A model generated the notes under the pieces. The model did not search any database, was not told the origin of the DNA, and saw only the letters and a list, made by a program, of their open reading frames with translations. DNA of 64,000 nucleotides. Origin: Alteribacter aurantiacus DSM 18675 (GTDB lineage: Bacteria; Bacillota; Bacilli; Bacillales; Salisediminibacteriaceae). A program made the translations under genes and the position numbers. Of this stretch, positions 1 to 7,285 are shown one piece after another. Position 1 is the stretch's first letter. The number at the start of each line of letters is the position of its first letter. The stretch is from NCBI RefSeq assembly GCF_000429705.1, contig NZ_AUCJ01000012.1, forward strand, positions 1 through 64,000, in the 5' to 3' direction.

Positions 1-250
1 CGCCGCGGGCCCATCTCACAGTGTTAGGTAAAACCCAACTTTTACAAGGGAACCATGCGGTTCCTTTGATTATTCGGTATTAGCCCCGGTTTCCCGGAGT
101 TATCCCAATCTGTGAGGCAGGTTGCCCACGTGTTACTCACCCGTCCGCCGCTGACGTCAGGGGAGCAAGCTCCCCATCAGTCCGCTCGACTTGCATGTAT
201 TAGGCACGCCGCCAGCGTTCGTCCTGAGCCAGGATCAAACTCTCCATAGA
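1..250 (-). rRNA. 16S rRNA, 5' end (partial)
   Basis: The complementary strand reads the universal 5' region of 16S rRNA: AGAGTTTGATCCTGGCTCAG lies at about 225-245, and the gene runs off the left edge in the V2 region. The mature 5' end is placed near 250 by comparison with Bacillus 16S. Its position just downstream of lysS and in the same orientation matches the rrn operon that follows lysS in B. subtilis. Only about 250 nt are present, so no species assignment is attempted. Confidence 0.97.
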
Positions 251-360
251 AAGTTTGATGTCTCTGACATCATGTCTTGCTTTATTGACGGGATAATGTG
301 TCATTATCCCACGTTTCGCTTGGCTTTTTGTTTAGTTTTCAAAGGTCAAAGCTTTTCTCG
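251..360 (-). promoter_or_regulatory. rrn leader with boxA-like antitermination site and hairpins
   Basis: The leader transcript carries a boxA-like stretch, CCTTTGAAAACTAAAC, complementary to about 331-345. Two clean hairpins follow: GGGATAATG/CATTATCCC at 290-310 and TGATGTC/GACATCA at 256-272. This arrangement is typical of Bacillus rRNA leaders, where boxA recruits Nus factors and the stems take part in processing. The functional assignment is by analogy. Confidence 0.7.
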
Positions 361-384
361 GTGTCGTTTTTCGGCGACTTAACT

Positions 385-413
385 AATATATCATGTAGCG
401 AAGTTCGCGTCAA
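385..413 (-). promoter_or_regulatory. rrn promoter P2 (sigma-A)
   Basis: On the minus strand TTGACG (408-413) and TATATT (385-390) are separated by exactly 17 nt, a strong sigma-A promoter. It lies about 130 nt upstream of the 16S 5' end, the expected place for the gene-proximal promoter of a Bacillus rrn operon. Confidence 0.85.
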
Positions 414-487
414 CACTTTTTGAAAAGTTTTTTTGATTCTCTTTTTTCGTTGTTGCCACAAACGTTGTTGTGTCAGCGACGAATAAT

Positions 488-517
488 AATATACCATGGT
501 TTATTTCAAAAGCGCAA
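488..517 (-). promoter_or_regulatory. rrn promoter P1 (sigma-A)
   Basis: On the minus strand TTGCGC (512-517) and TATATT (488-493) are 18 nt apart, about 100 bp upstream of P2. Tandem promoters are the rule for Bacillus rrn operons. The -35 is weaker than that of P2. Confidence 0.6.
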
Positions 518-983
518 CCCCTAAATTAAAAAATACAACAAAAATATTATGAACCGATCAATCTACCTGTATCCATTATATTTTAAAAGGGAGGGTGCCC
601 CTTTAAATAACATGTTTGAGTATACAACGAGGTCATGGAAAGAGCAATACTCCGTCACTCTCAACACGACAAAAGAAGATACCATGCTCTTCTTCACCTT
701 AAGACAACTTTTTCAACCATCACCACTCCTGCAGTTTCATCAGATCGAAAGCATTTACGCTAGCACTTCGCAAAGCTACTCTATAAAGAAGAACATTCAA
801 AACAAAGTTTTCAACCTATAATGATTATTACCCTTACCACCGGGTCCGCCCCACGCTCTTCCCTACTCTAAAATCTTTCTTCTAAGGATGATGATTAAAC
901 TCGTCACCTTCCCGTACCACACCTCAACCTCACACCCTACCATCTCCACTTCAAGCCCATACCGATGTTAATCAAAGCCAAAG
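518..983. other. Intergenic region without a recognised gene
   Basis: This stretch separates the lysS terminator from the rrn promoters. A 90-codon plus-strand frame is open at 549-821, but it has no ribosome binding site and a composition unlike protein. The 840-985 part is pyrimidine-rich on the plus strand. I see no RNA gene, repeat or operator here. Confidence 0.5.
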
Positions 984-1021
984 CAACAAAAAAGCACCTT
1001 CTGCCTAGTGGCAAAAGGTGC
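984..1021 (-). terminator. lysS terminator
   Basis: On the minus strand GCACCTT and AAGGTGC form a stem with an inner TGCC/GGCA, followed directly by TTTTTT. It lies 15 nt past the lysS stop codon. Confidence 0.9.
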
Positions 1022-1035
1022 GATTCTTTACGAAA

Positions 1036-2538
1036 TTACTCTTCTTCAGAAGATTGTTGACGCATTTGTGGGAATAAAAGGACGTCACGAATAGACTGTG
1101 CATTTGTAAGGAGCATAACAAGACGATCAATACCAATACCTAGTCCACCTGTTGGAGGCATCCCGTACTCTAATGACTCAACGAAATCATCGTCCATCAT
1201 ATGAGCTTCGTCGTCTCCTTGCTCACGCTCGACAAGCTGAGCTTCAAAACGCTCACGCTGATCAATTGGGTCGTTAAGCTCCGTAAAGGCATTCGCATGC
1301 TCTCGACCAACAATGAAGAGTTCGAAGCGATCTGTGAAACGAGGGTCTTCTGGGTTTTTCTTCGCAAGTGGAGAAATATCCAACGGATGACCATATACAA
1401 ATGTAGGTTGAATAAGCTTCTCTTCAACAAATGTTTCGAAGAACTCATTTACAACGTGACCATATTTCATAGTTTCTTTCACAGGGACATTGTGTTCTTT
1501 TGCAAGAGCTCGGGCTTCTCCGTCGCTCATTTCCTTCCAGAAGTCGACGCCGGTATGTTCTTTAACCGCATCAACCATGTGGACTCTTGTCCATTCCGGC
1601 TTCAAGTCAATTTCTTGGTCGCCATACATAACGGTCGTTGAGCCAAGAACATCTTCAGCGATGTGCGCGACCAGATTCTCGGTTAGGGACATGATGTCTT
1701 TGTAATCTGCGTACGCTTCGTATAGCTCAATCATTGTAAATTCAGGGTTATGTCTTGTAGACACTCCCTCGTTACGGAATACTCGTCCGATTTCGTATAC
1801 TTTCTCTAATCCACCTACAATAAGGCGCTTCAAGTGGAGCTCAATAGCAATACGCATGTATAGTGTCATATCAAGTGTATTGTGGTGAGTAATAAATGGT
1901 CTCGCCGAAGCTCCCCCTGCAATGGAATGAAGCATTGGTGTTTCTACTTCAAGGTATCCGTTGTTATCCAAGTAACGGCGCATCGATTGAATGATACGGC
2001 TACGAAGTACGAACGTGTCACGAACTTCGGGGTTCACTATCAGATCAAGGTAACGTTGACGGTAACGCTGTTCAACATCTTTAAGACCATGATATTTGTC
2101 CGGTAACGGGCGAAGGGCTTTTGAAAGAAGTTGAAAGTCTTTCACTTTAATTGATAGTTCTCCTACCTTTGTTTTGAACGCTTCTCCTGAAATACCGACG
2201 ATATCGCCGATGTCGATTTTTTTGAAGTGCTCGTACTGATCATCGCCTACAGCATCTTTACGCACATAAATTTGCACTTGTCCTGACAAATCTTGAACGT
2301 GAGCAAAACCAGCTTTTCCTTTTCCACGCTTTGTCATAATACGCCCGGCTAATGTCACAGGAAAGCTTTTCTCTTCCAATTCTTCTTTAGAATACTCGTC
2401 ATACGCTTTTAACATTTGGTCAGCTGTGTGGGTTCGTTCAAATCGTTTACCGAAAGGATCGATACCAAGGTCCATCATTTCCTTCATTTTTTCCCGTCGC
2501 ACTTGTAACTGGTCGTTTAGTTCTAGCTCTTGACTCAC
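1036..2538 (-). CDS. lysS: Lysyl-tRNA synthetase, class II
   Basis: Charges tRNA-Lys with lysine in the cytoplasm. The N-terminal OB-fold anticodon-binding domain (about residues 60-165) precedes a class II catalytic core with motif 2 FRNEG near residue 254 and motif 3 GIGIDRLVML near the C-terminus. At about 500 residues it has the normal family length. I chose the GTG at 2538, because the AGGAG ribosome binding site abuts the first in-frame ATG at 2547 but sits 9 nt from this GTG, and the resulting start (MSQELELNDQ) resembles B. subtilis LysS. It follows dusB and precedes the rrn operon, as in B. subtilis. A terminator separates it from dusB, so it probably has its own promoter. Confidence 0.97.
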   Translation of the reverse strand: MSQELELNDQLQVRREKMKEMMDLGIDPFGKRFERTHTADQMLKAYDEYSKEELEEKSFPVTLAGRIMTKRGKGKAGFAHVQDLSGQVQIYVRKDAVGDDQYEHFKKIDIGDIVGISGEAFKTKVGELSIKVKDFQLLSKALRPLPDKYHGLKDVEQRYRQRYLDLIVNPEVRDTFVLRSRIIQSMRRYLDNNGYLEVETPMLHSIAGGASARPFITHHNTLDMTLYMRIAIELHLKRLIVGGLEKVYEIGRVFRNEGVSTRHNPEFTMIELYEAYADYKDIMSLTENLVAHIAEDVLGSTTVMYGDQEIDLKPEWTRVHMVDAVKEHTGVDFWKEMSDGEARALAKEHNVPVKETMKYGHVVNEFFETFVEEKLIQPTFVYGHPLDISPLAKKNPEDPRFTDRFELFIVGREHANAFTELNDPIDQRERFEAQLVEREQGDDEAHMMDDDFVESLEYGMPPTGGLGIGIDRLVMLLTNAQSIRDVLLFPQMRQQSSEEE

Positions 2539-2604
2539 CGTCACCATCTCCTATTTGTATAAGTTTGGTTTCTATTGAAATCACACTGACATCCTTTATT
2601 TATC

Positions 2605-2640
2605 ATGAAGAAAACTGCCAGCTTAGGCTGACAGTTTCCG
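2605..2640 (-). terminator. dusB/fol operon terminator
   Basis: On the minus strand AAACTG(T)CAGC pairs with GCTG(G)CAGTTT around a CTAA loop and is followed by TTC. It lies about 45 nt past the dusB stop and about 70 nt before the lysS start, so lysS is at least partly uncoupled from the folate operon. Confidence 0.7.
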
Positions 2641-2685
2641 TTTATCTCATGAGGTATTATAGGGAAATGCCCCTGTAATGTCAAC

Positions 2686-3705
2686 TTAACCCGCTTGTTC
2701 GCCAGCCATTTCGGCAATGCGTTCTTTTTCTTTTGCTTCAACGACTTCTACGACACCATCAAGTGCCGCTGCCAATTCATCTCGTTTCGTAACTTGGTTA
2801 ATTTTATCACGCATAAGCCCTGCGCCTTTAAGGCCCTTAATGTACCATGAAGCGTGCTTGCGCATTTCTCTTAACGCTACACTTTCACCTTTAAGTTCAA
2901 TGAGGCGATCCATATGGAGAATAGCCACATCCATCTTTTCTCTCGGTGTAGGTTCAGGAATGTTTTCACCAGTCTCTAAATAATGAATGGTACGATAGAG
3001 CATCCAAGGGTTACCAAGAGCTGCACGACCAATCATGACCCCATCAACACCTGTTGTATCAAGCATACGCCTGGCATCTTCCGGTGTTTTGACATCTCCA
3101 TTTCCGATCACAGGAATAGTAACGGCATCTTTTACATCCTTAATGATATCCCAGTTGGCTACCCCTTCATACATCTGTACTCGCGTACGACCGTGGAGAG
3201 CGACTGCGCTTCCGCCAGCTTTTTCAATCATTTGGGCGTTTTTAACGGCATAAATGTGATTTTCATCCCAACCCATACGCATTTTTACCGTTACAGGTTT
3301 ATCGACGGCTTCAACGACATAAGAAACCATGTCGTATATTTTATCCGGATCGAGTAGCCACCTTGCTCCAGCATCACACTTAATAATTTTTGGAACCGGG
3401 CAACCCATATTAATATCAATAATGTCAGCATTCGTTTGTTTGTCGACTACTTTGGCCGCATCTACAAGAGTGGATTTATCCCCTCCGAAGATTTGAAGAC
3501 TGAGTGGTTTTTCCCGCTCATCCACATATAGCATTTGTAATGATCGTTCATTCTTATGGAGAATCGCTTTATCACTTACCATTTCAGCACATACAAGCCC
3601 TGCGCCGAAATCTTTTGCGATAAGGCGAAACGCCGGGTTACAAACGCCAGCCATTGGAGCTAAGACAACTTGGTTTTTCATCGTGATATCACCAATTTTA
3701 AGCAC
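2686..3705 (-). CDS. dusB: tRNA-dihydrouridine synthase DusB
   Basis: Flavoenzyme that reduces uridines in tRNA to dihydrouridine with NADPH. The FMN-binding TIM barrel starts with VVLAPMAGVCNPAFR. The catalytic cysteine lies in NMGCPVPKI (about residue 100), followed by the HGRTR motif and the phosphate-binding GNGD and IGRAALGNPW segments. The GTG at 3705 is preferred over the GTG at 3714, since GAGG lies 8 nt upstream of the former and overlaps the latter, and MLKIGDI matches the B. subtilis homologue YacF. It is the last gene of the pab/fol operon, downstream of the YazB-like regulator. Confidence 0.95.
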   Translation of the reverse strand: MLKIGDITMKNQVVLAPMAGVCNPAFRLIAKDFGAGLVCAEMVSDKAILHKNERSLQMLYVDEREKPLSLQIFGGDKSTLVDAAKVVDKQTNADIIDINMGCPVPKIIKCDAGARWLLDPDKIYDMVSYVVEAVDKPVTVKMRMGWDENHIYAVKNAQMIEKAGGSAVALHGRTRVQMYEGVANWDIIKDVKDAVTIPVIGNGDVKTPEDARRMLDTTGVDGVMIGRAALGNPWMLYRTIHYLETGENIPEPTPREKMDVAILHMDRLIELKGESVALREMRKHASWYIKGLKGAGLMRDKINQVTKRDELAAALDGVVEVVEAKEKERIAEMAGEQAG

Positions 3706-3718
3706 GGTGTACACCTCT

Positions 3719-3925
3719 TTATTTAATCGACGTTAATTCTTCTATCGTGATACCAAGTGTGTTTGCAACAGAAGCAATCAACTCATCGGACGGTTTACGG
3801 TTTCCCCGCTCAATTTCACCAAGAACAGATACGGAAATATCAAGCTCTTTAGCAAAACTCTCTTGCGTATATCCTTTTAGCTTTCGAAAGGCGCGGATTC
3901 GTCGGCCCCAGATGATCTCTTCCAT
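3719..3925 (-). CDS. yazB: Small XRE-family DNA-binding protein (YazB-like)
   Basis: A 68-residue protein that is essentially one Cro/C1-type helix-turn-helix. The recognition region is YTQESFAKELDISVSVL followed by the conserved IERGNRKPS turn. It starts at an ATG with a GAGGG ribosome binding site inside the folK 3' end (49-nt overlap), so it is translationally linked to folK, as yazB is to folK in B. subtilis. The target is unknown; autoregulation of the folate operon is possible but nothing in the sequence proves it. Confidence 0.85.
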   Translation of the reverse strand: MEEIIWGRRIRAFRKLKGYTQESFAKELDISVSVLGEIERGNRKPSDELIASVANTLGITIEELTSIK

Positions 3926-4407
3926 TTTCGCACACCCTCTTTATCTGTTAAGTCACGTACATAATGTTGAAGATCTTGTCCATTTGGAAATTGAAGATTC
4001 TGATCAACTTCATATAATGGAACTAATACAAAACCACGTTCAAACATTCTTGGGTGAGGAACGTGTAACCGTTCCAACTTAATATTTTCTTTATTATAGA
4101 GCAAAATGTCAAGGTCTATTGTTCGAGGTCCCCACCTTACCTCCCTTGTACGACCGAGCGTGTCTTCAATTCCTTGGAGTACATCCAATAATTCAAGAGG
4201 TTGAAGTGTCGTAGTAAGTTTAATCACCATGTTTAAAAAGGCAGCTTGATCGGTGTAACCTACAGGATCAGTCTCATATATGGAAGATTTTTTCACTATA
4301 GTAATGTTTGGGTGTGCGTCTAGTTGTTGGATGGCACCATGCAGGTATACATCTCTTTCTCCAATGTTTGATCCTAACGCTACATAAGCGTCATGCTGAT
4401 CTGTCAT
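3877..4407 (-). CDS. folK: 6-hydroxymethyl-7,8-dihydropterin pyrophosphokinase
   Basis: Transfers pyrophosphate from ATP to 6-hydroxymethyl-dihydropterin, the step before dihydropteroate synthase in folate synthesis. The family signature YVALGSNIGER is at the N-terminus, and the HPPK signature WGPRTIDLDILLY with RLHVPHPRMFERGFVL follows near residues 95-130. The start ATG overlaps the folB stop (ATGA), so translation is coupled. At 176 residues it is slightly longer than usual, the extra residues being a charged C-terminal tail that overlaps yazB. Confidence 0.96.
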   Translation of the reverse strand: MTDQHDAYVALGSNIGERDVYLHGAIQQLDAHPNITIVKKSSIYETDPVGYTDQAAFLNMVIKLTTTLQPLELLDVLQGIEDTLGRTREVRWGPRTIDLDILLYNKENIKLERLHVPHPRMFERGFVLVPLYEVDQNLQFPNGQDLQHYVRDLTDKEGVRKWKRSSGADESAPFES

Positions 4408-4769
4408 TCTGGGCGCTCCCTTGTAATTTCAACTGCTACGCTGTCATAATGCCCCGGAATAGGCGGATCGGGCTTGATGACTTTCACTGTGCAGGATTCC
4501 ACCACTTCAAAGTGCTCGAACATCCGAGCAGCAATACGTTCGCATAACGTTTCAACTAGCTTTACCGGGTCGCTTTCCATCACATCTTTCACATGGTTAT
4601 AGACGTCGGCATAGTTAACCGTTTTGTCCAAATCATCGGTCGTCCCAGCTGGTTTTGCATCCATCCCTAATGTCACATCTACATACCATCGTTGTCCGAG
4701 CTTGTTCTCTTCAGGAAACACACCATGATACGCAAAAAATTCCATACCGGTTACATAAATGTTATCCAT
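4404..4769 (-). CDS. folB: Dihydroneopterin aldolase
   Basis: Converts dihydroneopterin to 6-hydroxymethyl-dihydropterin and glycolaldehyde. The 121-residue chain shows the tunnelling-fold features: GMEFFAYHGVFPEE at the N-terminus with the conserved tyrosine/histidine, LVETLCERIA in the middle, and VKVIKPDPPIPGHYDSVAVEI at the end. It overlaps folP upstream by 8 nt and folK downstream by 4 nt. GGGAGG precedes the ATG. Confidence 0.96.
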   Translation of the reverse strand: MDNIYVTGMEFFAYHGVFPEENKLGQRWYVDVTLGMDAKPAGTTDDLDKTVNYADVYNHVKDVMESDPVKLVETLCERIAARMFEHFEVVESCTVKVIKPDPPIPGHYDSVAVEITRERPE

Positions 4770-5607
4770 TGTATCCTCCCTTGCCGATCATCGCATCCAT
4801 CATCTTTACCATTCTGCTGATCGGTTTAATATCATGCACACGCACAATGTCACACCCTTTATCAATTCCGTAACAAACTGTTGCTCCTGTCCCTTCCATC
4901 CGTTCGTCCACTGGGAGGTCTAGGGTTTTAGCAATAATCGATTTTCTCGACGTACCTAGTAAAACGGGGTACCCCATGTCTGTTACTCGACTTACATGAC
5001 GCATCACGAGAAGGTTCTCTTCATAGGTTTTTGCAAAGCCGATACCCGGATCCAAAATAATTCGGTCCTCTTTCACACCAGCTCTCAAACAAATCTGGAT
5101 ACTCTCTTCCAAGTCATTTACAATATCGGTCATCAAATCGTTATATTGTGGTGTTTCCCTGTTGTGCATGAGAATAATCGGGACATCGTAAGCCGCTGCC
5201 ACTTTTGCCATATCCGGATCATATTTCGCTCCCCATACATCATTGATGATATTCGCTCCTGCTTCAATCGCAGTTTTTGCCACGTTCGCCTTATATGTAT
5301 CAATTGAGATTGGTGCGTTCACGTGTTTTCTAACTTCCTTTAGTGGCTCGAGCACACGCCTCATCTCTTCTTCTTCGCCTACTTTTGTGGCTCCCGGACG
5401 TGTGGACTCTCCTCCAACATCAATGATATCTGCTCCTTCTTCAATCATGGAAAGAGCGTGCTCAACGGCGCGAGAACTTCGGTCATATTGGCCACCATCA
5501 GAAAAAGAGTCCGGGGTGACGTTTAAGATCCCCATCACATACGTCTTTTCGGAAAAATCTAATGTATAATTTTCCCATTTAATCCGCTCTATTTTTTTCT
5601 TTCTCAC
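4762..5607 (-). CDS. folP: Dihydropteroate synthase
   Basis: Condenses hydroxymethyl-dihydropterin pyrophosphate with p-aminobenzoate; it is the target of sulfonamides. Signature 1 is GILNVTPDSFSDGG near residue 26. GGESTRPGA, the NDVWGA loop, DPGIGFAKT and the C-terminal GTSRKS and RVHDIKP motifs complete the TIM-barrel active site. The start is a GTG at 5607 with GAGG 9 nt upstream. The gap to pabC is occupied by an inserted repeat element. Without it the pabC stop would fall 9 nt before this GTG, so folP was probably translationally coupled to pabC before the insertion. Confidence 0.96.
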   Translation of the reverse strand: MRKKKIERIKWENYTLDFSEKTYVMGILNVTPDSFSDGGQYDRSSRAVEHALSMIEEGADIIDVGGESTRPGATKVGEEEEMRRVLEPLKEVRKHVNAPISIDTYKANVAKTAIEAGANIINDVWGAKYDPDMAKVAAAYDVPIILMHNRETPQYNDLMTDIVNDLEESIQICLRAGVKEDRIILDPGIGFAKTYEENLLVMRHVSRVTDMGYPVLLGTSRKSIIAKTLDLPVDERMEGTGATVCYGIDKGCDIVRVHDIKPISRMVKMMDAMIGKGGYNG

Positions 5608-5640
5608 CTTTCATCACCTCTTTGGTCTAACTTCATTAGT

Positions 5641-5825
5641 GAAGGCTTTGAAAAAGTTAAAGATCAAACTTTTTCAGTGCCTTTATTTGAATGGCAATGG
5701 CTCCACTCGGTTGCGCGCCTGATACGAGAAACCCACTCGTATCAGGCTTTCAAAACAGGCAACCGTTACGCTCATTGCTTCGAAGGCAATGAAAAAGTTA
5801 AAGATCGAACTTTTTCATTGCCTTC
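5641..5825. mobile_element. 185-bp non-autonomous palindromic element inserted at pabC 3' end
   Basis: The element begins and ends with copies of a 44-bp hairpin (5641-5684 and 5782-5825). The right copy is a perfect 18-bp stem, GAAGGCAATGAAAAAGTT, with an 8-nt loop; the left copy matches at 15 of 18 stem positions. Between them lies a nested inverted repeat: GCAATG/CATTGC, CGGTTGC/GCAACCG, and the 12-bp stem GCCTGATACGAG with its complement (5717-5747). TTAGT directly precedes (5636-5640) and directly follows (5826-5830) the unit, consistent with a target duplication. No protein is encoded. It may also act as a partial terminator inside the folate operon. The mobile interpretation is inference from structure. 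Confidence 0.75.
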
Positions 5826-6646
5826 TTAGTGTAAGCTTTGGTGACCTCTTCATACACAGGCCCACCCATGCCAGGGAATGTATGTTCCCCCACTTCAGAA
5901 ACAGCCACTATTTCTTGAATGGAATTGGTCGCAAAGACCTCATCAGCTTGAAGCATTGCCTCTAGTAGATAGCGACCTTCATGGACGTGATAGCCTAGTG
6001 ATCGGAACAGATTAATTACAAACTGCCGCGTGATGCCGTTTAAAATACCGCACTCAACGCTCGGCGAATACACATCTCCGCCTTTTCTCCAGAAGACATT
6101 CGATACTAGCCCTTCAGCTACATGACCATGTTCCGTTAAAAATAAGCCCTCGCCTTTAAGGTTCTCCCCCATTTCATACTTACCGAAAATGTTGTTTAAA
6201 TAGTGATGGGATTTTAAGCGCTCTTGCCCTTCCGGAGTATTTCGAGGTTGCTTTAGGATGTGTAGTGCCTTTTCTTTAGCCCTTGTTTGTGGAAGTTCTT
6301 TTACAAAGACCATGACATTAGGATTTGTATATGGCTTCGATGGTAGGCCCACCGGTGCTATTCCAGCAGAGACATTCCACCTAAAGTAAGCATCAGTAAG
6401 GTCGTTTGCTTCAAGCAGTCTCTCGATAATATGTAGGACTTCCCCTCGATCGTATGGGGCTTTCACAATCCGAAGTTGGTCGAGTCCGCGATGGAGCCTA
6501 GCAAAATGGTCATCCAACAAAAATGGATGACCATTGTAAGTCCGAAAGGTTTCAAAAAGACCAACTCCATAAATAAATCCATGATCAAACGGGGAAATCA
6601 CCGCTTCTTCTTCTTGGAGAATCAGCCCATTCAAATACATTAACAT
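5798..6646 (-). CDS. pabC: Aminodeoxychorismate lyase
   Basis: PLP enzyme of the class IV aminotransferase fold that releases pyruvate from aminodeoxychorismate to give p-aminobenzoate. The N-terminus has DHGFIYGVGLFETFRTY, the PLP lysine is in SHHYLNN-IFGKYEMG or just before it (LKSHHYLNN, about residue 145), and the C-terminal half carries EGLVSNVFW and NGITRQ. The start overlaps the pabA stop (ATGTTAATG). The last eight codons (KAMKKFDL, stop) lie inside the terminal hairpin of the inserted 185-bp element, so the present C-terminus is repeat-derived. Removing the element and one TTAGT restores a frame ending NEVRPKR and a TGA just before folP. Confidence 0.95.
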   Translation of the reverse strand: MLMYLNGLILQEEEAVISPFDHGFIYGVGLFETFRTYNGHPFLLDDHFARLHRGLDQLRIVKAPYDRGEVLHIIERLLEANDLTDAYFRWNVSAGIAPVGLPSKPYTNPNVMVFVKELPQTRAKEKALHILKQPRNTPEGQERLKSHHYLNNIFGKYEMGENLKGEGLFLTEHGHVAEGLVSNVFWRKGGDVYSPSVECGILNGITRQFVINLFRSLGYHVHEGRYLLEAMLQADEVFATNSIQEIVAVSEVGEHTFPGMGGPVYEEVTKAYTKKAMKKFDL

Positions 6647-7227
6647 GAGTATTCAAACTCCCTGTATCGTTCAATAAAATTCTTAAGAAGCTGCTTTCCT
6701 TCAGCCGTCATAATCGACTCGGGATGAAATTGCACCCCTTCAACCGGAAGTGTCTTATGACGAATAGCCATAATTTCCCCTTCTTCCGTTTGCGCACTGA
6801 TTTTAAAACAGTCCGGCAACGACTCACGCTCAACAATGAGGGAGTGATAGCGGGTAGCAACCATAGGGGAAGGCAAATGTTTGAACACGCTTTGTTCATC
6901 ATGATAAATTTCGGACGTTTTCCCGTGCATCAATCGCTCCGCACGAATGACCTTTCCCCCAAAAACCTGGGCAATGGACTGATGGCCCAAACACACACCG
7001 AAGACTGGAATCTTACCAGCAAAATGCTTGATCGCTTCCATGCTGATTCCCGCTTCATTCGGAGAGCACGGTCCAGGGGAAATCATAATAAATGCCGGGT
7101 TAAGCTCTTCTATTTCTTCTATCGTAATCTTGTCGTTTCGCTTAACAACAAGCTCTTCACCTAATTCTCCCAAATATTGTACCAAGTTGTACGTAAATGA
7201 ATCGTAGTTATCAATCATTAAAATCAT
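6640..7227 (-). CDS. pabA: Aminodeoxychorismate/anthranilate synthase glutaminase subunit
   Basis: Class I glutamine amidotransferase that supplies ammonia to PabB and, in Bacillus, also to TrpE (hence the alternative name trpG). The triad is visible: Cys in GVCLGHQ (about residue 79) and His-x-Glu in VQFHPES (about residue 168). MIDNYDSFTYNLVQYL is the family N-terminus. The gene sits between pabB and pabC. Its ribosome binding site GAGGAGG is embedded in a run of GAG triplets ending in the TAG that abuts the start codon, which suggests control by the tryptophan-sensing protein TRAP, as in B. subtilis. Confidence 0.97.
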   Translation of the reverse strand: MILMIDNYDSFTYNLVQYLGELGEELVVKRNDKITIEEIEELNPAFIMISPGPCSPNEAGISMEAIKHFAGKIPVFGVCLGHQSIAQVFGGKVIRAERLMHGKTSEIYHDEQSVFKHLPSPMVATRYHSLIVERESLPDCFKISAQTEEGEIMAIRHKTLPVEGVQFHPESIMTAEGKQLLKNFIERYREFEYSC

Positions 7228-7285
7228 CTAAAAATCCTCCTCAGCTCAAACTCAATTTTCGGCTCAACTCATCTTCGCTCATCTC
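7228..7285 (-). promoter_or_regulatory. Predicted TRAP-binding site over the pabA ribosome binding site
   Basis: The minus-strand RNA between the pabB 3' end and the pabA ATG contains eight GAG triplets, one AAG and one TAG. The first five and the later GAG triplets are mostly 2-3 nt apart, with one 9-nt gap, and the set covers the Shine-Dalgarno sequence. TRAP binds about 9-11 (G/U)AG triplets spaced by 2-3 nt, and in B. subtilis such a site blocks pabA (trpG) translation when tryptophan is abundant. The site overlaps codons for the last residues of PabB (EMSEDELSRKLSLS). mtrB itself is not in this window. Confidence 0.75.

Noticed and set aside
549..821. 90-codon plus-strand ORF upstream of the rrn operon
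   Set aside because: No ribosome binding site, atypical composition and no recognisable family.
2539..2685. Lysine riboswitch or T-box before lysS
   Set aside because: The 150-bp gap holds only a terminator hairpin and a ribosome binding site; no T-box sequence is present.
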